Origin: Ophiocordyceps camponoti-saundersi (nom. inval.)
Taxonomy: Eukaryota > Ascomycota > Sordariomycetes > Hypocreales > Ophiocordycipitaceae
Reading direction: 5' to 3'
Length of the DNA: 64,000 bases
Assembly: GCA_003339415.1 (NCBI GenBank)
Contig: PDHQ01000042.1
Span: forward strand, 62,001 to 126,000
The notes beneath the pieces were generated by a model. The model made no database searches, was not told where the DNA came from, and was given only the letters and a program-made list of their open reading frames with translations. How positions within the stretch are numbered: the first letter of the stretch is position 1; each line of letters begins with the position of its first letter. A program made the translations under genes and the position numbers. Below are positions 11,052 to 21,770 of the stretch, in pieces.

Positions 11052-12568
11052 ATGCCGTCCAAAACTGACAATGGCGTCGGCGTCCAGGTGGAAGATACCA
11101 AGATATGTGTCGTCATGGTTGGCCTACCGGCTCGGGGGAAGAGCTACATTGCCCAGATAGGTTCGTGCATGGCAAAGTCAACCTCTCTTCTCTCTCTTCC
11201 CCCTTTCGCTGACATGTCCCCCCATCTTCTCCAGCCCAGCGATATCTCCAGTGGCTCTCTGTTCCCGCTCAGACGTTCAACGTCGGCAATTATCGCCGTA
11301 ACGACGCGCCTCAACCCTCCGCCGACTTCTTCGACACCAACAATGCCGAGGGCGAGCGCAAGCGACGCGCCGCCGCCGAGGCTGCCGTCGCCGACATGCT
11401 CTTGTGGTTCCGCGCCGGCGGCGTCGTCGGCATCCTCGACGCCACAAACTCCACAAAGGAGCGTCGCAAATGGGTCTCGGACGCCTGCGCCGCCCACGGC
11501 ATCGAGGTGCTCTTCGTCGAGAGCAAATGCGACGACGAGGACATCATCATGGCCAACATCCGCGACGTCAAGACCACCAGCCCCGACTATCGCGGTCAGG
11601 ACCCAGACGACGCCGCCCAGGACTTTCGTAATCGCATCCGCAACTACGAAAAGATCTACAAGACACTCGACCAGGACGGCGACGAAGACGAGTACACTTA
11701 CCTCAAGATCATGGATGTCGGCAAGCAGGTCATCATCAACCGCATCCAAGACTATCTCCAGAGCCGCATCGTCTACTATCTGATGAATCTGCATATCCGC
11801 CCACGCTCTGTCTGGCTGTCGAGGGTCCGTATTCTTCTCCCCATCTCCCCTGTTTTCCACTTGTTGACCGTATCATGTCCAGCACGGAGAGTCCCTGTAC
11901 AACCTCGACGGCAGGATCGGCGGCGACACCCTCCTGTCTCCCCGCGGCGAGCTCTACGCCCGGAAGCTACCCGAACTCGTCCGCGAGTCCGTAGGCGTAT
12001 GCCTCCCCATCTCTGTTCACATCCACCCCCGCTGACGCCCGTTGGACAGGACGACCGGCCCCTCACCGTCTGGACGTCGACGCTCAAGCGCACCATCGCC
12101 ACCGCCCGCTTCCTGCCCCCCTACTACAACCAGCTGCAGTGGAAGGCCCTAGACGAGCTCGACTCGGGCGTGTGCGACGGGCTGACGTATCAGGAGATCC
12201 AGGACCGCTACCCGGAGGACTTTGAGGCGCGCGACGAGGACAAGTACAACTACCGGTACCGCGGGGGGGAATCGTACCGCGACGTCGTCATCCGCCTCGA
12301 GCCCATCATCATGGAGCTGGAACGGAGCGAGGACATACTCATCGTCACCCACCAGGCCGTTCTGCGCTGCATCTACGCCTACTTTATGAAGAAGGACCAG
12401 GCTAAGAGCCCGTGGATGAACGTGCCGCTGCACACGCTCATCAAGCTGACGCCCAGGGCCTACGGGACGGAAGAGGTGCGGTACGAGGCGAACATTCCGG
12501 CCGTCAGCACCTGGCGCGGCAAGGGAAGCACGGCCAAGCACGAGAACCCTACGGGCACGACTCTGTGA
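11052..12568 (+). CDS. 6-phosphofructo-2-kinase/fructose-2,6-bisphosphatase
   Basis: Exons 11052-11160, 11235-11824, 11883-11996 and 12050-12568 encode 443 residues. The kinase half has a Walker A motif GLPARGKS (residues 24-31) and a long block conserved in the 6PF2K family (TFNVGNYRR, DFFDTNN, GILDATNSTKERR, VESKCDD). The bisphosphatase half begins at the phosphoglycerate-mutase signature LSRHGES, with the phospho-accepting histidine at residue 234. It continues through WTSTLKRT, ELDSGVCDG and VTHQAVLRC. The enzyme makes and/or degrades fructose-2,6-bisphosphate, the cytosolic regulator of glycolysis versus gluconeogenesis. The length is that of the short fungal (FBP26-like) forms; which activity dominates cannot be told here. 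The second intron has an unusual GTCCGT donor. The start was chosen as the ATG 20 residues before the nucleotide-binding strand. Confidence 0.93.
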
Positions 12569-12586
12569 TGATTGTGTTTGCTTCTT

Positions 12587-12593
<7 letters not shown>

Positions 12594-12628
<35 letters not shown>
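12594..12628. repeat. (CT)n microsatellite
   Basis: A CT dinucleotide run of about 34 bases just downstream of the phosphofructokinase-2 stop codon, within the likely 3' UTR. Confidence 0.9.
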
Positions 12629-12631
<3 letters not shown>

Positions 12632-13039
12632 CTTTCCAATTTACAATCATGATTTGGAGCTGAGGCGCAAACCAGGGTCATGATTCATGAAGTCGGCTTT
12701 CTCTTCCTCTTCCCCCCCCTTTCTCTTTATGGTCCGAGACGCGTGTTCATCATCTCTCCCGCCTCGTCTCCATATCACCCGTGTCTCGATCCCGACTTTT
12801 TGTGTTTGGACTGACTGGGCTGTCTATGTATGTATATACACACACAAATATACCTATGTATATTCAAGACTCGTCAATCAGTGACTGGCGCTGTATCTTT
12901 CATCGTCACTTTCGGCAAAGGGTATAAGAGGTCCAGTCCATAGAGGTTTGAACTTGTTGTTTTGCCTCCCCACCCCCCCTTATCGCCTCTTGGATACTTT
13001 GTTGCTGAGAGGAAAGAAACAAGACAATTCTTTTCCTGA

Positions 13040-13480
13040 AGAACTGGTTTTGAGCTCACGAGAGAGAGACATGATGATGTTTTTCTTCCAGCCGCCCATC
13101 TTCCAGCCTACCTTTTTGATGCAGACGATGCCCACGGTCTACGTCCAAGCACCACCGACGACGACGACGACGCCTCTGAACATAACGTACAACATGAACC
13201 CCCCCATCCCAAGCCCAACTCCAACGCCAACACCAACACCAACACCTCTCCTCCTAATCCTCCTCCACGGTCCCCCCATCTCAGCCCCCTGGCCAACAGC
13301 AACAGAGCAACTACGCCGAACAACAAACCTCCTCTCCTCAGCGACGCGAGCCAAGAACCGCCTACAGCCGAGATGTCGCATCGCCTCCCTCCGCCTCTGG
13401 ACGGTGTCGCGCGGCACTCGGCCCACGGCTTCGGCGGACGCGGTGGCTTCGGCGGTCGTCGGCCCCGTTGCTACGGATGA
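13040..13480 (+). CDS. possible terminal exon, Asn/Pro-rich with RGG end
   Basis: This plus-strand frame is open for about 145 codons to a TGA at 13478 but has no usable ATG near its beginning. Its conceptual product passes from an acidic run (five Asp) to Asn/Thr- and Pro-rich text and ends in GFGGRGGFGGRRPRCYG, an RGG-like tail. Two pyrimidine-rich acceptor candidates (TTCCAG) lie near 13090 and 13106, so this could be the last exon of a short gene. A neighbouring frame with an ATG near 13070 is also open but reads as low-complexity. No homology is recognised. This may be non-coding. Confidence 0.25.
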   Translation, partial: RTGFELTRERHDDVFLPAAHLPAYLFDADDAHGLRPSTTDDDDDASEHNVQHEPPHPKPNSNANTNTNTSPPNPPPRSPHLSPLANSNRATTPNNKPPLLSDASQEPPTAEMSHRLPPPLDGVARHSAHGFGGRGGFGGRRPRCYG

Positions 13481-14566
13481 TGTCCGGGCTTCGGTCCTTC
13501 TGGGGGAGGGGGACGAGGCGGAGTGTGCTGTGGAGGAGGCGTTGGATGGTGCTTTTGCTTTGGGGCTTGATGCTTTTTTGCTCGTTGCTGTTGTGGACGG
13601 GGATTGATGCGGGGGGGAAAAACTTGATGCTGGCTTTCGTTGCTGGGGATGGGGAATCACGTCGTTGAGATGGAAACTGCTGTTTATCCATGCAACTTGT
13701 ATTGACTCCTCCCCCTTCACCACGTCTCCCCCGTTTTTTTGAGTTGATTTTTTTCTGTATCGTACAATGGCAATGCCGTCCGTATTGTAAGTAAAACCCC
13801 CCCCTCGTATTAACGGCTCTGTTCGTCACATCTTCCTCCCCCGCCCCGACCTCCCTCGTCCCTTTTGATCAGACGAACGGTTGAGAAACAGCATGAGGAA
13901 CTGGACATATTCTCCTCCAGGCGCTTTTCCTCCTCCTCCTCCTCCTTCCAAAGCCCCCGCTCCATCCCCCTTTCCATCACTCGCAAACGAAGGGAGAGAG
14001 AGGGAGAGACGCCAGACACCTGGAAATAGGAAGTAAAAACGCTCTCTCTCCGGCTAAAACCAGACGATATCGTGTTGAGGACTGACAAGATAGAAATAAT
14101 TTCCCCAATTCATCCTTCTCAACCCTCGCCCCCTCCCTTAAAAGATAAAACCACCACTCCCATCATGCGACTGGTACCACGCCGTCTGTCTCGACAAAGA
14201 AAATCTGCCGGCGCCAAGACACCGTTGTTGCTGGGTATCAGTCGAGACCTTCGGCGGCGGAACTTGACACATACAACACAAATACACCTAGTCAAAAGGT
14301 GGATGAAAAGGGGTAAACAGAGAAGGGCTTTCCTAAGAACAGCTGTCGAAACATAGAAATCCAAGAAGAATAAAGTAACAAAATTTGCATAGATGTTTGA
14401 AAAAGAGAGATGGGAGAAGGAGGAGAGAGAGGGGGGGGGGGGGGGGGGGAAAAAGGGGAAGGTGGGGGGAGAAAGAGGCGCCGGGAACACGGCCAACGCG
14501 AGCGGGAAGTCGGGAATAAAGAAGTGGAACCAAAAAAGGGGGGGGGGAATGGGCAATCCATATAGC

Positions 14567-17052
14567 CTAGACGGGGTTCCCTTTGACCCGCTTGGGCATC
14601 CGTGGCGTTGGCGGCTTATTCGGCCGGTTCGGCGCGCCGTTGACCTGCGGCGGCGCGGGCGTCGGCGCGCCGGATCCCTCCTCCTCCTTGATTCCCGACG
14701 GCCGCCTCCGCTTGTTGGACGCCGGCGACGTGTTGGCGCTCGGCCCGCTCGAGCTTGTCCCCTGCTGGCTGGCCTGGAGCTGCATCCCGGGTGCCTGCAT
14801 GTGGCCCGGCGCCGGGCTGCCCATGTGCGGCGACCCGGGTAGGTTCATGTGCACCGTCGCCGGACTCGCCCCCATGGGGAACTGCCCGTAACTCGGCGTC
14901 CTCGGTCCCTGCTGCGCCGCCACTTGACCGTTCATCGCTGGCGGTCCGCCGCTGATGTACGTCGACACGTATTGGTCGAGCGCCGCGTACGGGCCCATTC
15001 CCGGGTTGCTGTGGCAGAAGCTGATTAATGGGTTCATCTGACCCATGACCTCGACAATCTTTGGAGGGGCATTTGTTAGATGCTAGAGAGGGCGGAAAGG
15101 GGTCAAGCGGTGCTCTTCTCACCTCCAGAAACTGATGCACCGCCTCCGTCACGCCTTTGCCGTTGACGGCCGAGTCCGGTAGTCCGCGCAGCACCTCGGG
15201 AGGTTGCGTCTGTGGTGACCGCAGCGCCTTCGCCTTGGACTTTTTGGACATCTCAGGCGACTGCTTGGCGTCCTGCGAATTGGCCTTGTGCCACTCCTTG
15301 AGCCAATTGTGCGCCGGCTTTGCTGCAGCGATGACTTGCTTGCGCGAGATATACTCGTCGTGCCCCGTCGTAAGAAACTCGAACAGCTCGATTCGCTGCT
15401 CCGCGTCAAAGTGGACTCGCAGCGTTCCGGTGGCCACGAGCTGGTTATTTTTTTGTCGCGTCAGCCTCACTGGTCGCTCGCTACCCAGCCTGGACGTTGG
15501 CACTCACATGCGACCCCGTCTCATACCAGTACACGATGCTGGACCGCGCGTTCTCGATGCAGTAACAGTCTCCCGGCAGCGGGCGATCCGTCACGCCCCT
15601 GTCCATGAAAAGCTGCATGCTCTTGACGCCACTCCCAAAGTGCGTGTGAAAATACCTGGCTATGGCCGGGTAGGCAATCTCATACTGCTTGTCCGTCGGA
15701 TCCTCGCCGTCACTGATGTGAAGTGATTGTCGGAAGACGCCGCCGGGAGAGAAGAATCGGGCAACGAATATGTTCCAATACGAGAGGTCATCCTTGGCCT
15801 TTGACCCCTTGCCATTTGCTTGTCAGAGCTGTTTGCTTTCACGCTCCCTCTCGGAGAAGAGACTGGAGACTCACGGGATAACCACTGAGGTGTTCGCTGA
15901 ATTGCAGCAGCTTTAGCAAGCACTGGCCCCTGAAGCCGTCCCTCCGCTGCTGCTGCAGAAACGAGGTAGTCATGGCCAGTTGGTGCGCCGTCGCCATGTG
16001 TGGCGGCGCTTGGTGATGCATCTGCTGCGGCTGGCCCTGCCCTTGGCCCGGCTGGAGCTGGCCCGGGGTGGGAGCAGGTGTTTGTGACGGCGTCTGTTGG
16101 CCGCTCGGAGCCGGCGTCCCGGCCTGAGAGCCCTGCTGCGGCGTCTGTTGAGGTTGCTGACCGGGCTGCTGAGGCTGGCCTGGCTGAGCTTGGGGGTGAC
16201 ATGGTGCCTGTTGACCACCTGGCTGCTGTTGTCCGCCCATCTGGTTTTGACCGGCGCCACCCATATGACCTTGACTCTGTTGCTGCACGGCGGCCATGCT
16301 GGGGGCGTTCATCTGCATATGCTGTCCCTGAGCCGGCCCGCCGGGCATAGCCTGGTTGTGCGCTGCTTGCTGTGCCTGCTGAAGGGCTAATTGTTGAGCC
16401 ATGACGGCTTGAGCCTGTGGATGCTGGTTTTACGGTCAGCTCGTCGACGAGTCTCGAGACCGATGACATTGTGTGAGAAGCTGACCTGTCCAAGCCGACC
16501 GTTTCGCAGCTGTTGCAGGTGCTGATGGCTTATCTGCACGCCCATGGGCAAACCGTTACCGACGCCCATGTTATGAATGCCCTGCTGAGTTATCAGAGCC
16601 TGCCGAGCTTGTTGCTGCTGATGTTGCAGTAGCTGGTGCTGTCGCATCGCCGCCATAGCGCTTGGATTGTGAACTACATTGGGCAAGAGGTCAGCCGAAA
16701 AGTTTAGGCTGGGGCGAAGTCGGGGTCACGGAAGCTTACATTGGTTCTGCATGTGCTGCTGCTGCTGCTGGTGATGGTGCTGTTGCTGAAATATATGTTG
16801 CTGCTGGGCGGGCGTCAAATGCTGCAAGGCGTGGGGATTGACGCCCGGCGGCAAAGCGCCCATCAAGGCCGGATTGACCTGCCCCCCGGGACCCATATGA
16901 CCGCCTCCGAACTGTTGAGGCATGCCGCCACCAGGCGCACCTTGTTGAGCAGCGTTCGGAGGCATGCCGGGACCCATGGGGTGACCGGGGACAGCCTGGT
17001 GAGGTATACCGGCTGGGTGCCCTGTGAAGTTTGGGCCCATGCTGGTGGCCAT
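14567..17052 (-). CDS. ptaB: LIM-domain-binding co-regulator, PtaB-like
   Basis: Six exons, in coding order 17052-16740, 16673-16486, 16423-15875, 15807-15508, 15440-15123 and 15058-14567, give about 719 residues. Gln/Met/Pro-rich flanks surround a conserved core. The core starts at FRGQCLLKLLQFSEHLSG, runs through the aromatic blocks DDLSYWNIFVARFFSP and YPAIARYFHTHF, and continues in LRVHFDAEQRIELFEFLTTGHDEYISR (quoted in part). This is the LDB1/SEUSS-type dimerisation region of fungal PtaB, the partner of the LisH protein SomA/Flo8 in adhesion, development and biofilm control. A basic KRRRPSGIKEEE element near the C terminus may be a nuclear signal. The third exon has two in-frame acceptors nine bases apart (starting 16423 or 16414). 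No other member of the pathway lies in the window. Confidence 0.9.
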
Positions 17053-17873
17053 GTCTCGTGTATCTCCCGAGTTGTTCGAAGTCGGCTACCCGAGATGTGG
17101 ATATCGACGAAGGTGTGCCGGTCCTACCGCATGCGGTGAGGTCGATGCAGTGAATATATGCCTTGAAGGCGGTGGCAAGAGTCGACAAGGTCTGGGGCCT
17201 AGCTTCGTGTCGAGCCTGGGCTTCAGATAGGGTTCGTAGATGGTGGCTGTTGGCCAGGTGTGCTTTTCGGATGCTTCAAGATTGGATCGGTCTGCGAAGG
17301 CGAGCCTAACAGCAATATTACGGGTGAGGAAGAACAGAGGTGGGCAGCAGCGTAGCAAGACGCAGCGGCGAGATGAATGCCGTCAGATACCGGCAGGAGG
17401 GCAAGAAGACGAAGCGAGGAGAAGGTAGAGGGCGGCCGAGAGGGCGGCGGCAGTTTGGCGTCGCGATGTGAATGAGGAATCTAGTTTGATGCCAGACGTC
17501 AGGCCTTGGGCCAAGGCTGCGCGTTACAGAGGGCCGCTTGCGATGTAGCAAAGGTCTTGAAAGGAGGACACGGTGACGCGGAAGTAGTCGACGTCGGCGT
17601 TCAGCTTCGGTCGCGGCTTGTCGCCCACCGGCAGATGAAGAAGCGGCCAAGCCGTCGATGGCATCCAGGCGAGACCCCAAGCGAAGAGTCGCGTGCGCGC
17701 GCCGCCGATTTTTTTTCGTATCGAGTGATGAGCCCTGGATTGTAGAGGGCTGAAGAGGCAAAGGGAAAAAAAGAGCCGCTGCCGGGGGCCAATGAGCTGG
17801 GAGTTGGTTGATGATGCGGATAGAATAAGAGATGGGTTGAGGGAGGGAGGGGACGCGCGCGGGCGCCCCAAGG

Positions 17874-17922
<49 letters not shown>

Positions 17923-18024
17923 CGGGGTCGTGAATGTGGAATGGCTGGAACCGGCTTCAACAGACCCCTTCATGAGATCCAAGATCACACCACCAATCGA
18001 TATCACTAAGAAAANNNNNNNNNT

Positions 18025-18074
<50 letters not shown>

Positions 18075-20469
18075 GGGGAATGAGAGGGGGTAGACGTCGC
18101 AGTGCAGCGATGGCGTTGATTGATACAGCGCCCCAAGCTGGCGGGAGCAAAGGCTAAAAAAGAGACGACACTTTATTTTTTGGGCAAGGAAGAGAAAAAA
18201 AACAAAAAATAAAAACAAGTTGCAGCCTTGGGGGATCTTTCAGAGCAAATCGCACGTATTGTATTCGTACAGCCCGGATGTGTGGTGCTGCTGTGCGGTG
18301 CGAGACGGGCGGGAGAGACCCAAGCAGGGGGGGGGAGGATTATCGGGGGAGGGGGGCGGCCGCCAGTTTACCCCCAGTTTTGTGGATAAGAATTCGGAAT
18401 AGCTAATACCGGGTTATGCAACTATCCCGTGTAATTGCTTGGTTGCTCGGCTTGAGGCTCGGCTTGGGGCTCTGCTTTGTGAGCTTTCTTTAACCGGGGA
18501 AAATATGCGTTTACGGGCTAGATGGACCTACCTACCTGCTTATATACATACATCTGGATACTGCATTGAGCGCTTAACGGGGCCCTGTCCTGCCACAAAT
18601 GAAAAAGCCCAGCCTCGGGATCTGCAGCCTGACGAATGTGCGAATATGTATGTATGTAGGTGTACGTCCGTATCTGGCTATCTATTCGAAACCACATGAA
18701 CAGGAGTATCCGTGTATGCACATACATACATACATTAAAGAAGAGCCGAGAAACGCGGACGAGACGCGCGGCCGAGGAGACAGAGGAAGAAGATGACTCA
18801 CGTGCTATATAGATCAGGTATGTATGTACATACAATGTAATGTACATGATGCATATTCCTCCGTCGTCCATCGTGGCAAACAATGTCGTCGTCGGCAGAC
18901 TTTTCCTTTTGGCTGATTTCGGCCGGTAGTACGGAGTAGTACGAATAGCTCTGTTAGCAAGGTACACTCCTCATGCAAGGTACTGCAGATATCCAGCTAA
19001 AGCGGCGCTATCCGCAGTGGCGCCGCCTCTCCACCGAACACAGGAAATAGGGCACGTGATATACACAGTGTGCACAAGGCAGGGAAAAAATTTGCAGCCA
19101 CTGTCGAGCAATTTCTGGTAGAAAAAGAAGCGCATCTCTTTCTTTTCTCCCTTCTTCCCTCTTCAGCTCTCTCGCGAACAAACACTTCTCTCGCAGCTCA
19201 TCATCTGTCTTTCTATCTCTCTGACTCTGCCATTGCGCAGCAAATAGGAAGTTACTCGAGACTGCCTTCTTCCTCTTTTATTTCCTCCATGTCCTCTTCT
19301 TTCCTCTTCTTCTCCTTCTTCCTCTGCCTCTTCTCGCAGCAACGCGCCCTCATCTGCTCCGGCAATTTCCCCCCTTCCCATACTCACCACCCATCGCGCT
19401 GACCGACGAGGTAAGACGTCTTCTTAGCTGAGCCTGCGTCTCCTGCAAACCGCCCCTGCTTTTGGCCCCCCCTTAATACGCCCCTCTGCATGATGACACG
19501 CAAAAATAAGTCTTCTTTTCCCAACTGAATCGACCATGAAGAAGCTCAGTCTCGGGCCCTCGGCCTGTTACTTGCCAGTATTATTCGTCTGACTATGAGG
19601 CCATCTGCATCACGTTCCAGACCTTTTGCAGTGTTCTATATACAGATGATGGCTAACCACTGCTGCTGATAGTTCTCCGCCCTTTCACGTCAGGTCAGCG
19701 CTTGGGTCGCGTCCAACGTAAGTCTTGAGATCTTTTCCATCGCAGCCTTTCTTTGCCCTTTGTTTTCCCCTTCCATGATGAAATTTCCAAATCACATTCG
19801 CAGTTTCCACTTGAGTCCCGATCGAGCCTTTTCTGGGACACATGAGAGCGAATTCTTCCTTGGATGTCTGATATCTCAATCTTGTCTTTTTGTGTTGCTC
19901 TGCGCGTCGACGAGTCCATCAAGCTAACTTGAAGACTAGGTAGTTTCTGAAGGGGCCTCCAAACTATACGGGTCCAGTGTCGAGTTAACTTTGCCGTGCC
20001 TGTGGTGTTGAATCCTAGTCATATGCTTCCTCATGTCGTAACTCTATATTCTATAATAAACATGTTCATATGATCTACTGTCTACCTACGTGTGTATGCG
20101 ATGCGTATGTTTGTACATTGGTGCAGCAAGGTTACGGGAGAACTCCGTGACAATGGTCTCGGCGTCATAGACTTTGTTGTCTACATATGTATGTATGTAT
20201 GTATATCTTGATGCACGTATAAGTAGGTGATGTCGTCAAGCGATGCAGCACTGCACGTTAATCCTCGAGATATCTTTCTTGAAGATGTGATGGCAAACTC
20301 TGTTGCACCCCAAGGACAGACTACAAGACTCCTCTGATCCCGGCCCTCACTCTGCTTCTTCCCCCCCCCCATCATTCTCTTTCACCCCAACTCTCACTCA
20401 CTCACTCACTCACACACACACACACACACACTCTCTCTCTCACGCTCTCACTGCATCTCCTAAACCACG
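17053..20469. other. gene-poor 3.4 kb with assembly gap
   Basis: This is the 5' flank and leader of ptaB followed by AT-richer DNA without a supported gene. It carries two poly-G tracts around an N gap (17877-18073), TACATACATA-type units near 18540, 18650, 18720 and 20185, a pyrimidine-rich block at 19130-19400 and a CTCA/CA/CT run at about 20395-20445 just before the next gene. Several splice-like signals occur at 19400-19940, but no frame can be assembled from them; an untranslated or non-coding transcript is possible. Confidence 0.5.
17877..18073. repeat. poly-G tracts flanking an N gap
   Basis: A G tract of about 46 bases (17877-17922) and another of about 48 bases (about 18025-18073) flank unique sequence that ends in nine N characters at about 18015-18023. 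The gap lies at the edge of the second tract, so it is best read as an unresolved homopolymer or collapsed repeat whose true size is unknown. Confidence 0.9.
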
Positions 20470-21162
20470 ATGCTCTTCCTCCGTCAGGGACTCCTCCTCT
20501 TGACCGCGACGGCGTCCGCGACGGCGTCAGCGCTGGCCCCTCCCCCAGGCATCTTCAGACCCGATTTACTACCCTACGGCTGCTACTGGAAATACACCTT
20601 CTACGGCTCAGACGGAAAGTGCTGCAGCCGAGACCTAGCCCGAGTCCGACGAAACGGCAGCAAAATCCTCGACGTCTACTGCCAGACGATATTCACCTAC
20701 GAGCTCGGCGAAGAGAGCTTCCCGCCACCTCACTTCCACGGCGTTCGGCCCTGCCACATCTTCGAACCAAACCAAGTACACTCCTGCTACGGAGGCCGAC
20801 AAATCTCCCCCGCCGCTCTGGCCGCCTACAAGCAACCGGGAAGCAGCTGCTGCGCCGAATTCACCGACGTGCGAGACGACGACGGAATCTGCCAGACCTT
20901 CCCCGCAAACTTCACCACCAACCCTGAGGCGCAGAAGTTCTGGGATTTGAGGATCCGTGATGGTTGTGGACAGGTGGGACAGTGGGGGGATTGCTGCTTT
21001 AATATGAACGCCTTTCGCGGTATCAACTCGAGGAATTGCACTAGGGATATCTGGTCCGAGGAGTTGAAGAGTAATCGTAGGGCGAGTACGCAGGAGGTTA
21101 TTGAGCGTCGGAGGCAAGATGGTTGTTATGAGCGGAAGAATGCCATTGGGATCCCTTGGTGA
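20470..21162 (+). CDS. secreted Cys-rich protein, effector-like
   Basis: A single exon encodes 230 residues from an ATG preceded by a pyrimidine-rich leader. Residues 1 to about 22 form a signal peptide (Leu-rich, then Thr/Ala, with an AxA-like end). The mature part holds about 14 cysteines, three of them as CC pairs (GKCCS, SSCCAE, GDCCFN), suggesting a disulfide-stabilised extracellular fold. Two Asn sequons are present (RNGSK, ANFTT). There is no transmembrane segment after the signal peptide. I do not recognise the family. It stands alone between a gene-poor stretch and the HbrB gene. The composition fits a secreted virulence or surface protein, but function is unknown. Confidence 0.75.
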   Translation: MLFLRQGLLLLTATASATASALAPPPGIFRPDLLPYGCYWKYTFYGSDGKCCSRDLARVRRNGSKILDVYCQTIFTYELGEESFPPPHFHGVRPCHIFEPNQVHSCYGGRQISPAALAAYKQPGSSCCAEFTDVRDDDGICQTFPANFTTNPEAQKFWDLRIRDGCGQVGQWGDCCFNMNAFRGINSRNCTRDIWSEELKSNRRASTQEVIERRRQDGCYERKNAIGIPW

Positions 21163-21770
21163 TGCCTCTTGGGGGCTTTGTTTGTCCGGATCGAGAGATG
21201 GGGGCGTCTGGCTGGGGGGGGGGGGGTATCATCATGTTTTGGCTGTTCGGGGTTATTTTTTAAGGGATGCTTTTTATAAGCTAGATGTGTAGTGATGTGG
21301 TTGGTTTGGGGCTTTAATTCGAGACTGCCTATGATTCCACTGGAACCCATCTCGAGAGATATCCATACGTCTTCTTAGATATCCATACGTCATTCTTCAT
21401 GGCAACCTTTGAAAGAGACAAACTTATGCACACGATACATGACCACACATGATATAGACAGTAGATACCTACCTAAGTAGGTAGGTAGACAACTTGACAC
21501 ATCAGACATACAACTCGATATATGTACACGACACAGACGAAGTCCATCCATGATCCCATCTACAGAAATGACCAGACGACTCCCTCCCCCTTTCTACATA
21601 CCATGTCTGTAAACCCCTTTTCCGCAAAACCCCCCCTTCATCTTCCATCTTCCAGACGTCAACATCGCCATGGAGCACTGCAGCTCATCATATGCCAAAA
21701 CCCACCAGAGAAATCTCAAAACGAGTGATTCTCCTTTCCCCTCTTGTTCCCGTCCCGAAGATGCCGGACT
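21163..21770. other. convergent spacer
   Basis: This is the 3' flank of the Cys-rich gene and of the HbrB gene. It contains poly-G near 21216-21226, a duplicated GATATCCATACGTC element near 21358-21392 and a CTACCTAAGTAGGTAG palindrome near 21465-21488. No coding frame is seen. Confidence 0.6.

Larger units (their letters stand above)
12569..14566. other. intergenic, 2 kb, one doubtful coding frame
   Basis: This stretch contains a (CT)n run at about 12594-12628, TATGTATA/CACA units near 12828-12850, a purine-rich stretch at 14395-14480 with poly-G (about 14431-14450), and an open plus-strand frame at 13040-13480 described separately. No ORF on the minus strand is convincing. Confidence 0.5.

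Noticed and set aside
10063..11068. Several overlapping plus-strand frames of 100-225 codons
   Set aside because: Microsatellite and pyrimidine-rich leader DNA; frames have non-ATG starts and no conserved text.
6330..12568. Possible secondary-metabolite cluster (PaxU-like, protease, kinase)
   Set aside because: No backbone enzyme, P450 or transporter is present; neighbours are housekeeping or general secreted functions.
12948..13607. Plus-strand frame of 219 codons
   Set aside because: It starts at a non-ATG codon and drifts into low-complexity text; a different frame in the same place (13040-13480) reads better, though still doubtful.
13139..13723. Minus-strand frame of 194 codons
   Set aside because: It ends in Gly-Val repeats opposite a Pro-Thr run and shows no recognisable domain.
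17524..18157. Open frames with long Pro or Gly runs on both strands around the N gap
   Set aside because: They are produced by the poly-G/poly-C tracts and pass through N characters; no real coding text surrounds them.
19400..19940. Chain of splice-like signals suggesting a small multi-exon gene
   Set aside because: No combination gave a frame with sensible coding text; donor/acceptor motifs are frequent by chance.
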